In this document: in pieces, positions 51,604 to 59,504 of the stretch | Numbering within the stretch: position 1 is the first letter of the stretch | How the letters are laid out: every line of letters starts with the position of its first letter | NCBI RefSeq assembly: GCF_004366635.1 | Contig: NZ_SORN01000006.1 | Coordinates: 62,001 to 126,000, forward strand | DNA: 64,000 bases | Direction of reading: 5' to 3' | Origin: Roseinatronobacter bogoriensis DSM 18756 | Lineage (GTDB): Bacteria > Pseudomonadota > Alphaproteobacteria > Rhodobacterales > Rhodobacteraceae | Program-made: the position numbers and the translations under genes | Notes under the pieces: generated by a model | The model's input: the letters and a program-made list of their open reading frames with translations, nothing else | Told to the model about the DNA's origin: nothing | Databases searched by the model: none

Positions 51604-52989
51604 ATGGAACCATCATCGCAGACCATGACCCGCAAGGCGCGCGCGCACCAACCAGCAGCCGATCGCCCGACAAATGTCCTGACACATGCCACAGCAGTGT
51701 TGCTGATGGGGGTGGCGGCAGTGGCGGCCCCTTTTGCCATCCTTCATTTCACAGGGCCGACCCCTTCTGGTGGCGTGATCTGGGATTTCAGCATGGGGCT
51801 GGGGTTCGGAGCACTTGGGCTGGCGGCATTGCAATTTGCGCTGACCGGGCGGTTGCGCTGGATTACACACCCTTTCGGGGCCGATATTGTCTATCTGGCG
51901 CATCGGTATCTTAGCTGGGGCGCTGTGGCGCTGATGCTGGCGCATTTTGCCCTGCTTTATGTCTTTCACCAACCTGCTTTGGGCGTTCTGAATCCCTTGG
52001 AAGCACGCTGGGAGTTGACGGCAGGGCGCGTGGGGCTGGGGTGTTTTCTATTGCTGATCATCACATCGGAATTCCGCAAGCGGCTGCATCTTCGCCATGA
52101 ATGGTGGCGGGCACTGCATCTGGGACTTGCTGTCATGGGCATGCTTGCCGCAACCGCGCATGTGCTGGGTGTGGGCAACCTGACTGATACTGCCGCCAAG
52201 CGCGCGCTTTGGCTGGGCGCGACATTCGGGTTTGTGGCAGTGCTGGTTTACACGCATCTCTACCGCCCCTGGATGTCCGCGCGCAATCCCTGGCGCGTGG
52301 TGTCAAATACCGAAGAACGCGGCGGGGTTCATACGCTGGAACTGGCCCCCGAAGGTCGTGCACTGCACCGCTGGAAGCCGGGACAATTTGCCTGGCTGAA
52401 GGTCGAACGCTCCCCTTATTCACTGATCGAGCATCCGTTCACCATTTCAACCGCACCCGAGAAAGGCCCAAACCTTTCCTTCTCGATCAAACCGTTGGGG
52501 GATCATTCATCTGAACTGGCCCAGACCCCGGTCGGCGCACGCGCCTATATCGACGGCCCTTACGGCGCGTTCTCGATTGACCGGATGGCAAAAGCCCCCG
52601 GTATGGTCATGATCGCTGGCGGGGTGGGCATTACGCCGATCCTGTCCAATCTGCACGCTTTGGAAGCACGCGCCGACAGGCGGCCGATTATCCTGATCTA
52701 TGCCAATTCCACTTGGGAAGAGGCAAGCTTTCGCGAAGAACTGGCCGCCATGAAGCGCAAGCTGAACCTGACGCTTGTTCATGTTGTCGAGAACCCGCCT
52801 GACAACTGGGATGGGGAAAGCGGCAGGGTAAGCCGGGAAACGCTGATCCGGCATTTACCCGCCGACACGCGCAACTGGCCGCATCTGCTATGTGGCCCTG
52901 CACCGATGGTGCATGCCCTGCGCCGGGAACTGGACAAGCTGGGTGTCAAACCTCGCCATATCGACAATGAAATATTTGAGCTGGTCTGA
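51604..52989 (+). CDS. Ferric-reductase-like flavocytochrome b oxidoreductase
   Basis: A 461-residue protein. The N-terminal ~220 residues form a six-helix ferric-reductase-like heme domain (histidines in VYLAHRYLSWG, LMLAHFALLYVFH, HEWWRALHLGLAVMG, AATAHVLG). The C-terminal part is a ferredoxin-reductase module: FAD site EHPFTISTAPEKG, NAD(P)H site MIAGGVGITPILSNLHAL and the terminal CGPAPMVHALRREL. It would pass electrons from NAD(P)H across the membrane to iron or oxygen; the acceptor is unknown. Confidence 0.87.
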   Translation: MEPSSQTMTRKARAHQPAADRPTNVLTHATAVLLMGVAAVAAPFAILHFTGPTPSGGVIWDFSMGLGFGALGLAALQFALTGRLRWITHPFGADIVYLAHRYLSWGAVALMLAHFALLYVFHQPALGVLNPLEARWELTAGRVGLGCFLLLIITSEFRKRLHLRHEWWRALHLGLAVMGMLAATAHVLGVGNLTDTAAKRALWLGATFGFVAVLVYTHLYRPWMSARNPWRVVSNTEERGGVHTLELAPEGRALHRWKPGQFAWLKVERSPYSLIEHPFTISTAPEKGPNLSFSIKPLGDHSSELAQTPVGARAYIDGPYGAFSIDRMAKAPGMVMIAGGVGITPILSNLHALEARADRRPIILIYANSTWEEASFREELAAMKRKLNLTLVHVVENPPDNWDGESGRVSRETLIRHLPADTRNWPHLLCGPAPMVHALRRELDKLGVKPRHIDNEIFELV

Positions 52990-52990
52990 A

Positions 52991-53074
52991 ATGCGCACGA
53001 AACTGGCCTTGTTGTTTGCTGTTCTTCTGACCGCTCTGGCTGTGACACTAGCGGCTCTGTTTGCGGTTCCGTAA
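52991..53074 (+). CDS. Tiny single-helix membrane peptide
   Basis: A 27-codon frame starting 1 nt after the reductase stop: MRTKLALLFAVLLTALAVTLAALFAVP, a single hydrophobic helix with a basic N-terminus. Its tight coupling suggests an accessory subunit of the membrane reductase, but such a short frame could be chance. Confidence 0.45.
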   Translation: MRTKLALLFAVLLTALAVTLAALFAVP

Positions 53075-53103
53075 CTGTCGGCCACTCCTTGGGACGCTGA
53101 CAC

Positions 53104-53134
53104 AAAAAAACCGTGTCGCTTTTGACGACACGGT
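53104..53134 (-). terminator. Terminator of the DUF883/holin-like pair
   Basis: Minus strand ACCGTGTCG, loop, CGACACGGT followed by seven U residues: a strong intrinsic terminator 10 bp past the holin-like gene stop. Confidence 0.88.
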
Positions 53135-53144
53135 CACGACAGGT

Positions 53145-53531
53145 TTAGCAATCGTCACTTTTTTTGCGGTTCTTGACCTGAGAGTAAACACTGACACCAA
53201 ATAGAAAAGCTTCCATCAGTGCTGGAAATTCGCCCTTGGGCTGATAATTCTCGCCGCGTGCAGCACGCGCGCGCAGCCGTTGGTCAACAGTGGGGATGCG
53301 CGGCTCGTCCCGCCCGCGAAAGGCCAGCAGGATAAGCCCAAACCCGCACAACACAGCACCGCATGCCAGATTGGCGATCAGCGGCGAAAACTCTCGCGCC
53401 AGCACCATCCAGCCAGAGGCAACAAAGAACCCGCCCCCAGCCGCAAGAAATGCCCCGCCGATGACGGCGAGGACAATTTGACGTATCTGCCATTGCACTT
53501 TCAGGCGGATGTGTTGGTAAGGAACAAGCAT
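53145..53531 (-). CDS. Phage-holin-family / YqjE-like membrane protein
   Basis: A 128-residue protein with two hydrophobic helices (IVLAVIGGAFLAAGGGFFVASGWMVLA and LIANLACGAVLCGFGLILLAF), as in the Phage_holin_3_6/YqjE family. Despite the family name these are usually stress-related envelope proteins partnered with ElaB/YqjD-like DUF883 proteins, which is the arrangement here: it overlaps the DUF883 gene by 1 bp. No phage genes are near. Confidence 0.75.
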   Translation of the reverse strand: MLVPYQHIRLKVQWQIRQIVLAVIGGAFLAAGGGFFVASGWMVLAREFSPLIANLACGAVLCGFGLILLAFRGRDEPRIPTVDQRLRARAARGENYQPKGEFPALMEAFLFGVSVYSQVKNRKKSDDC

Positions 53532-53944
53532 CAGCGGCGCGACATGACCAGCGCCAGAAGGAACCCTGCGCCTGCCGCAAGTCCCAGGGCCACAGCGGGA
53601 CGCTCCTTGGCAAAATCTTCAGCGGTGCCAAGTGCGTCTTCCACCTCATCTACCGCATAATCATAACCGTCGCTTGCCGTTTCCACGACCCTGCGGCCCG
53701 TGCGCCGCGCACGTCTTGCAGCCTGGCGCGCGGTCTGCTGACCTGCGCGCTTCATTGCGGCAGTCAGTTCGGCCAGATCGGCCTTCACCAGTTCCAGCTG
53801 ATCTTGCAATTCGTCATAGCTCAGCTCTGCCAGTTCTTCGACATCCTGCGCAGTGCGTGCCGCGTTTTTCTTGGCCTGCGCCGCCTTGTCGCTGATATCC
53901 GATTCCGCGCCATTGTTCGAATTCTGTGTTGTTGATCGAGCCAT
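53531..53944 (-). CDS. DUF883 (ElaB/YqjD-like) protein
   Basis: A 137-residue protein with a helical coiled-coil body (ELSYDELQDQLELVKADLAELTAAMKRAGQQTARQAARR) and one C-terminal membrane helix (FAKERPAVALGLAAGAGFLLALVMSRR), the E-R-P-hydrophobic-R pattern of the ElaB/YqjD family, which tethers ribosomes to the membrane in E. coli at stationary phase. Preceded by a perfect EcfG promoter, so probably stress-induced. Confidence 0.85.
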   Translation of the reverse strand: MARSTTQNSNNGAESDISDKAAQAKKNAARTAQDVEELAELSYDELQDQLELVKADLAELTAAMKRAGQQTARQAARRARRTGRRVVETASDGYDYAVDEVEDALGTAEDFAKERPAVALGLAAGAGFLLALVMSRR

Positions 53945-54365
53945 GTTATCTCCTCTGCGCGCGCAGTCTGCTCTGCTCGCTTGGTTGAATAGGTATCGCT
54001 GTCATTCGTCTGAAAACCCGTTACTTGCGAAAACCGCGCCTACCGGCAGAAAAACGGACAGCGACGCATTAAAAAGGTTGCTTTCATGTGTAACGCGGCC
54101 GGCGCTATATGGTTCCTGTGTCGTGGCATGCCCGGCCTTGCAAGTTGAGGATTTCCACGCACCAGCACGCCAAGCGGCCCCTCGATTGGCAAAAACACAG
54201 CCCCTGCACAGCAGAATGGCGATATACCGCCTGAATCCATGCTGCCGCTACGGCACGGGGACAAAGCGCTTGCCTATATTATGAAACTCAGGCACCTTTT
54301 AGCTAACGCAGCGTGGCCGACTATCGCCTCTGCCAGTAGAGTCATAGGTTTGGACAGGACGTCGC
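53945..54365. other. Divergent intergenic region
   Basis: 421 bp between the DUF883 gene and the DUF4118 kinase. It contains the EcfG promoter at 54092-54116. Otherwise I see no gene, repeat or RNA. Confidence 0.5.
54092..54116 (-). promoter_or_regulatory. EcfG-type promoter of the DUF883/holin-like pair
   Basis: Minus strand GGAAC (54116-54112), exactly 16 bp, CGTT (54095-54092), a perfect match to the alphaproteobacterial general stress promoter, about 150 bp ahead of the DUF883 start. Confidence 0.75.
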
Positions 54366-55526
54366 TTGAGTTCCGACACAGATACGAGCATTTTTCAAAA
54401 TCGCGGGTATTTTGGGCGGTTCATGAACGGACTGAGTGCTGCGCTGATGGCGCAGCGCAGTGTCCGTTACCAAGCGGCTTTCGGACTTTGGGCCGTGACT
54501 ATCGCGACGGCACTGCGCTTTGGTCTTGACGGTGTCTTGCCACCGGGATTTCCATTTCTGACCTTCTTCCCAGCAGTCATGCTGTCCTTAATCTTCGGCT
54601 CTATCCGGTGCGGAATTGCCGTGGCTGTGGCATGCGGGTTGATTGCTTGGTTCTGGTTCATTGAACCGGCGGGACAATTTGGGATGACGCATGGCGCGTT
54701 TCTGGCCATCGGATTTTACATGCTCATCACGACAACGGATGTGCTGTTCGTGACCGCTGCTGTCTGGGCCTTGCGAGAGCTTGATGTCTCTCGCTTAAAG
54801 GCGCATGAGCTTGCCCAGTCGCGCAGCCTCATGTTTTCGGAATTGCAGCACAGGGTTTCAAACAACCTTGCGACGATTGCGGCCCTGTTGCGACTGCAAT
54901 CCAGCCAGACGAAGGACGATGGCGCGCGGCGGGCGCTGACTGCATCACAGGCTAGGATCAAATCCATCTCGCGGCTGCAACGCCGCTTGCATTCGGTCGA
55001 TATACAGACGGTCGATGCGGCAGAGTATCTGCGCGAAGTTTTGCAGGACACGCTTGATGTTGCAAAGCTGGAGAAGCCTGTGGATATGAGGATACAAGCA
55101 GATCCGCTTGTGGTGCCCAATGACGTAGCGGTGCCCTTGGGGTTGATTGCCAGTGAATTGATGATGAACTCCATCGAGCATGGCGCAACGCTTGACCGGC
55201 CAATCACCATAACGATCAGCCTGAAATCCATCGCGCCCCTGAAAACAGGCCCGGTCGAGGCCACGCTGGAAATTCTTGACGATGGACCGGGCCTGCCAGA
55301 TGACTTTGACCTTGCGCAGGCAGACAGCCTTGGGCTGTCCGTGGCAAGCCAGTTTGCCACATCGCTGGATGGAAAACTGACGCTGGAAACGGGCGCGGTA
55401 GGCGGGACGCTGGCCCGCCTGCGGTTTCGTGTGGGCACCGACAGCGTGAACGTAAACGAAACAGATGAATTAGACAGTGCAACTGCACCCGATGCCGCCC
55501 CCGGAAATATACCACAGGCCGGATAA
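54366..55526 (+). CDS. Membrane histidine kinase, DUF4118 + HisKA_2 type
   Basis: A 386-residue kinase. The first ~145 residues are a KdpD-like DUF4118 membrane bundle (AAFGLWAVTIATALRFGLDGVLPPGFPFLTFFPAVMLSLIFG). The HisKA_2 box is MFSELQHRVSNNLATIAALLRLQSSQ (H162), then a HATPase domain (PLGLIASELMMNSIEHGAT, ILDDGPGLPDDFD). A second candidate PhyR kinase, 6 kb from phyR. The TTG at 54366 has GGACAGG upstream; an ATG at 54423 is the alternative. Confidence 0.85.
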   Translation: MSSDTDTSIFQNRGYFGRFMNGLSAALMAQRSVRYQAAFGLWAVTIATALRFGLDGVLPPGFPFLTFFPAVMLSLIFGSIRCGIAVAVACGLIAWFWFIEPAGQFGMTHGAFLAIGFYMLITTTDVLFVTAAVWALRELDVSRLKAHELAQSRSLMFSELQHRVSNNLATIAALLRLQSSQTKDDGARRALTASQARIKSISRLQRRLHSVDIQTVDAAEYLREVLQDTLDVAKLEKPVDMRIQADPLVVPNDVAVPLGLIASELMMNSIEHGATLDRPITITISLKSIAPLKTGPVEATLEILDDGPGLPDDFDLAQADSLGLSVASQFATSLDGKLTLETGAVGGTLARLRFRVGTDSVNVNETDELDSATAPDAAPGNIPQAG

Positions 55527-55580
55527 GCCACGGCATTGCCCTGAAAGCCGGGGGAATTCATACGCGATCAGAATACGACC

Positions 55581-58037
55581 TCAGGCGGGGATACCTGACC
55601 CGGTGATTTTCGTATCCATATCTGCGGCAAAACTTGCGTCATGCCTTTGCAAGACAAGAAAAGTATAACACATGACCCCGGCACGGTAGCCTTCGGTCAG
55701 AGCGTTGCCCCCGATCATGTTCCCGAAAAGCGGCAGTTGCGCCAGACCCATCCTGTCCGCTGCCGGACCAACGACCCGCAAGGCATGATCACGCAGCCGG
55801 TTCAGGTTCAGCAGCGGCGTCAGATCACGGCTATGCAGCGCTTCAAAGCCATTCTTGCCAGCCAAATCAACAAGACTGCTGCGCGCGGGAACGTGCCCCA
55901 GACGCCAGCCGCGGCGAAACGCATCCAGACGCGCGGCATCGGGACCGGAAAGTTTGTCTGGCGGCATAGCCAGCATGTCATCGACAACCACCAAAAGCCC
56001 ACCGGGCAAGACATGCCGCCGCGCAGCGGCAAGGAATTGCGCCGCGGTGCGGGCGTGGACATGGCTTTCAACCGCAACGACCAACTCTGCCCCGGGCAAG
56101 GTCATGGGAAGCGTGAAATCCGACCGGATAAAACTGCAACGTCTGCCCAGACCGCGTTCCACAGCAATCTGCTGTGCGATCTGCACCTGTTGCGCACTAA
56201 TCGTGATACCGCAAAATTCTGTATCAGGCCAACGCCGCGCAAGCTGGAACACACTGCCTCCGACCCCGCACCCCAGGTCACGCACAGTTTCCGGCGCGCG
56301 CCCCAGGCGCGCCTCTACGGCTTGTGCGATCAGATCATTGACGTGACCAGAGGCCTGTTCCACATCACGCACCCCCTCGGCCCAAAGCGGCCTGTGAATG
56401 GCAAGTGCCGCACCACTGCCGCCCGTTTTCAGGAATCGCCGCGTGCTGGCATCGTAATATGCCGACACTGAATTCCGGCTCATGCTGTGATCGAACCACC
56501 GATAGAGTAAAGGCGCAAACAACAGTGGCAACACGACTGGCAAAACCAGCAGCCCCGACATTTTTGCAGCGGCAACCGAGCTGATCGTGAGTTGCGGCAG
56601 CGTTACGATGGCAATGATGGCGACGCCCACCAGCATCTCTGCCCCACCCTGCAAGCGCTGGCGCGCAATCGCCAGACCAGACGGAACCCAGCCCTGCGAC
56701 CGACCTGACAGGATGGCCAGCACAAAGCCAGTCCGCCGCACCATGCTGATGGGCGCAAACAGGGTTGTCAGCGCCAACTCCGCCCACAAGGCCCGAAGCA
56801 CAACACGGCGGCGCCAGCGATGGCGGCGCAAATCACGGCGGGCCAGCACTGCCGCGAATTTCGGAACCAGCAACGCCAGCAAGATACCCAAAAGCGGCAC
56901 GATAACAGCCGCTGTGGCATGGACAGCACCAGAACCGGTCAGAACAACCAGCAACAGCCAGATCGGGGCCGAAAGATAAGATTGAATACCTGCCAGCAGA
57001 TGCAGGCGGCTGGAGGGGTGCAGCCCGGGCGCGCCAATCAGCCTGAGATGTTGCAGATTGCCTTGCGACCAGCGCCGGTCGCGGCGCAGATGCGCAGCCA
57101 AGGTTTCGGGCGCATCCTCGAAACTGCCGCGATGGTCTGGCTCAATGATGACTGTCCAGCCAGCGCGGCGCAGATAGGCCGCCTCGATGAAGTCATGGCT
57201 CAGCACAGGTCCACCGAAAGGGGGACGCCCCGACAAGGGCGGCAGCGTGGCCACCTGCCGGAATGCGCGCACACGCAGCAGCGCATTATGCCCCCAGTAA
57301 TTTCCTGCGTCCCCACTGAGCCGCGCCAGCCCTTTGGCAAAGACAGGCCCGGACAGGCGCGCGGATAACCGCTGCATATGCCCGAAACGGGTGCTGGCAG
57401 GGCGCAAGCTGATCGCCGACTGGACAAGCCCAAGCTCAGGATCCTGTTCCATCTGCTGGCGCAATTCGATCAGCCGCGCGAGGCTGAAACCGCTATCGGC
57501 ATCCAGCACCAGCATCGTATCAAAATCTGCGCCATGCGTTGACAGCCAGTCATGCAGGTTCCCGGGCTTGCGGCCTGCGGGGTTTTCCCTGACGCGGTAG
57601 GTGATCTGATCTTCAAGCCCGGCAAAGGCCGCTTTCTCCTTCGCCAGTGAATGCGGGTCAGTTGTGTCGGACAACACGAATATCCGCGTAGTTGCCCCGA
57701 TGGGCGACTGCGCCAACTCGCGCGACAGCGCCATCGCCCTTTGGGCGACAGGCTCTGGCGGCTCTCCACATAACAGCCACAGCACAGCGCAAGAATCCTG
57801 CGGCAGGGCAGCTTGTGGCTGCCGCGCAGACCCCCGCTCAAGGCCAGCAAGGGCCACACCGGCTGCGGAAAACAGCATGTAGCCGTTGCACATGAACAGC
57901 GCCAGAACCAGCGCTGAAAGTGCCGGATGGGTTGCGCCCAAGTCCAGCCCGACAAGCAGCAAGGCCCCAAAACCCAGTGTGATAACCGCTGTCACATACA
58001 GATGTTTGCGGCGCAAAGGGGTCAGCAGATGCATCAT
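55581..58037 (-). CDS. OpgH/MdoH-like glucosyltransferase fused to a SAM methyltransferase
   Basis: An 818-residue fusion. Residues 1 to about 520 are a GT2 membrane glucosyltransferase like OpgH: two N-terminal helices, the catalytic D-x-D (VLDADSGF, about 174), HDFIEA (about 278), the R-x-x-R-W-x-Q-G-N-L motif (RRDRRWSQGNLQHL, about 320) and C-terminal helices. Residues about 525-800 are a class I methyltransferase: YYDASTRRFLK, IHRPLWAEGV, DLGCGVGGSVFQLARRWP (about 586), GITISAQQV, resembling tocopherol/sterol-type small-molecule methyltransferases. No opgG is present. Start overlaps the cytochrome b561 stop (ATGA). Confidence 0.88.
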   Translation of the reverse strand: MMHLLTPLRRKHLYVTAVITLGFGALLLVGLDLGATHPALSALVLALFMCNGYMLFSAAGVALAGLERGSARQPQAALPQDSCAVLWLLCGEPPEPVAQRAMALSRELAQSPIGATTRIFVLSDTTDPHSLAKEKAAFAGLEDQITYRVRENPAGRKPGNLHDWLSTHGADFDTMLVLDADSGFSLARLIELRQQMEQDPELGLVQSAISLRPASTRFGHMQRLSARLSGPVFAKGLARLSGDAGNYWGHNALLRVRAFRQVATLPPLSGRPPFGGPVLSHDFIEAAYLRRAGWTVIIEPDHRGSFEDAPETLAAHLRRDRRWSQGNLQHLRLIGAPGLHPSSRLHLLAGIQSYLSAPIWLLLVVLTGSGAVHATAAVIVPLLGILLALLVPKFAAVLARRDLRRHRWRRRVVLRALWAELALTTLFAPISMVRRTGFVLAILSGRSQGWVPSGLAIARQRLQGGAEMLVGVAIIAIVTLPQLTISSVAAAKMSGLLVLPVVLPLLFAPLLYRWFDHSMSRNSVSAYYDASTRRFLKTGGSGAALAIHRPLWAEGVRDVEQASGHVNDLIAQAVEARLGRAPETVRDLGCGVGGSVFQLARRWPDTEFCGITISAQQVQIAQQIAVERGLGRRCSFIRSDFTLPMTLPGAELVVAVESHVHARTAAQFLAAARRHVLPGGLLVVVDDMLAMPPDKLSGPDAARLDAFRRGWRLGHVPARSSLVDLAGKNGFEALHSRDLTPLLNLNRLRDHALRVVGPAADRMGLAQLPLFGNMIGGNALTEGYRAGVMCYTFLVLQRHDASFAADMDTKITGSGIPA

Positions 58038-58591
58038 CCGCGACCCAATGGGGGCCAGATTCGGCCAAAGACCCCGTCACGCGCAAATGCGTGACGCAAG
58101 GCCGCGCCGACATGGACAAGGATCAGAGCGACAAGAACGAAGCGCGCGTTGGAGTGGATCGTCTGTGCAGCCTCGGCCAATGCATCGGATCGTGGCACCA
58201 AAGCGGGCGCGTTCACGGCATCCAGCATCTCGACGGGAAAGCCCCCCGCACGCACGCGCACATATCCGCTGACGGCCATCACCAGCAGCATGATATACAA
58301 CCCCCATTGCACACCAGAGGCCGCTTTCACCTGCCAAGCGGGCATATGCGCGGGCAACACGGGCGCAGGGCTGGCTGCGCGCCAGATCAGACGCAGGGCA
58401 ACCAGAGCAAACAAAATGACCCCACCATTCTTGTGCATGATGAACAGCAGGTCTTGCGTGGACCTTTGCATCCCCTCCTGTTGCATGATGACCCCGATCG
58501 GGATCATGCCCACGATCATGATTGCGCTGACCCAATGCAACAGCCGCGTTCCAACGGCATATTTTGCGCCTGACATCGCCACATTCTTCAT
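58034..58591 (-). CDS. Cytochrome b561-type membrane protein
   Basis: A 185-residue four-helix protein with heme histidines in RLLHWVSAIMIVGM, FIMHKNGGVILF, TIHSNARFVLV and LVHVGAALRHAF. Prokaryotic b561 proteins move electrons from quinol to oxidants such as superoxide or couple to other reductases. It precedes and overlaps the glucosyltransferase-methyltransferase gene by 4 bp, so the two are co-translated; a functional link is unknown. Confidence 0.85.
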   Translation of the reverse strand: MKNVAMSGAKYAVGTRLLHWVSAIMIVGMIPIGVIMQQEGMQRSTQDLLFIMHKNGGVILFALVALRLIWRAASPAPVLPAHMPAWQVKAASGVQWGLYIMLLVMAVSGYVRVRAGGFPVEMLDAVNAPALVPRSDALAEAAQTIHSNARFVLVALILVHVGAALRHAFARDGVFGRIWPPLGRG

Positions 58592-58724
58592 CGCCGCACC
58601 TGTCCACCATTAGTTGCCTGATAAAGATTAGCGCATAATCGGCCAAGGCAAGCCCTGCCCAGTCTTCATGAAAACGTGTGTTTTGTTGAATTTTGATTGA
58701 CCTTGCAGCGCAGGCACTAAGATA

Positions 58725-59504
58725 ATGTCGATGACGCACATATCCTTCACCTCGAAACTTGCTGCTGATGTTGCATTGCGTGCCGTGCTTTCGCAGGCCG
58801 TGGGGCTGTTCGTGGTGCTGGTGCCCTTGTCGGTCTTGCTAACCTACTTCATGGCCGAGGTTGTCGGCGCGGATGCGCCGTATGGCGCAGCGCTGGCGAC
58901 TGCCGCTCTGATGGGCATGGGCTGCATCGCTTTGCTGGCAGGGTTATGGCGCGGGGCATATCCGCATGACCGGCTGGGTCTTTGCAATGTGGCAACAGCC
59001 ATACGCGGGGCAGGTATTTGCGTTCTGGCAGGGCTGACCCTTGTGCCCAACGCAGTTCTGGAATTGGGCTGGGCCCTTGTCGCGCTTGCAACGCTCACGC
59101 TGTTTCTGGACGGGCTGGACGGGTGGCTGGCCCGGCGTAGTGGCCTGCATTCGCGGTTTGGGGCAAGATTTGATGTCGAATCCGACGTGGCGTTTTCGAT
59201 CGTTCTTGCGGTGTTGCTGTGGCAGGCTGACAAGGTCGGGCTTTGGTTTGTCGCAATCGGCCTGTTGCGGCCAGCCTACCTGTTTGCAAGCATCTTTCTG
59301 CCCGCGCTGCGTATACCCCTGCCGGACGCGTATTGGCGCAAATGCATGGCGGCCATTCAGATGAGCATACAGGTCGCCTTGCTGACCCCGGTTGTGCTGC
59401 CGCCGTTCTCTGGCATTATCGCTGCGACACTTTTGTCTGTCATGATCCTGTCTTTTGCTGTCGATATCCGTTGGCAGTGGCGCCAGTTGGACCTGTCGAA
59501 ATGA
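58725..59504 (+). CDS. CDP-alcohol phosphatidyltransferase
   Basis: A 259-residue membrane enzyme with the full CDP-AP signature D-G-x2-(D)G-x2-A-R-x8-G-x3-D-x3-D in FLDGLDGWLARRSG ... GARFDVESD (about residues 126-150). It joins a CDP-activated alcohol to another alcohol as in phospholipid headgroup synthesis; the acceptor is unknown. It is divergent from the b561/glucosyltransferase pair (133 bp) and overlaps the next gene (ATGA). An ATG two codons later is also possible. Confidence 0.87.
   Translation: MSMTHISFTSKLAADVALRAVLSQAVGLFVVLVPLSVLLTYFMAEVVGADAPYGAALATAALMGMGCIALLAGLWRGAYPHDRLGLCNVATAIRGAGICVLAGLTLVPNAVLELGWALVALATLTLFLDGLDGWLARRSGLHSRFGARFDVESDVAFSIVLAVLLWQADKVGLWFVAIGLLRPAYLFASIFLPALRIPLPDAYWRKCMAAIQMSIQVALLTPVVLPPFSGIIAATLLSVMILSFAVDIRWQWRQLDLSK

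Noticed and set aside
53145..53531. Prophage remnant suggested by a holin-family match
   Set aside because: The pairing with a DUF883 protein and the EcfG promoter fit a host stress operon; no other phage gene is nearby.
58697..58726. TTGACC-N18-GATAAT promoter for the CDP-alcohol phosphotransferase gene
   Set aside because: The -10 would overlap the ATG at 58725, leaving no leader; the true promoter is probably elsewhere in the gap.
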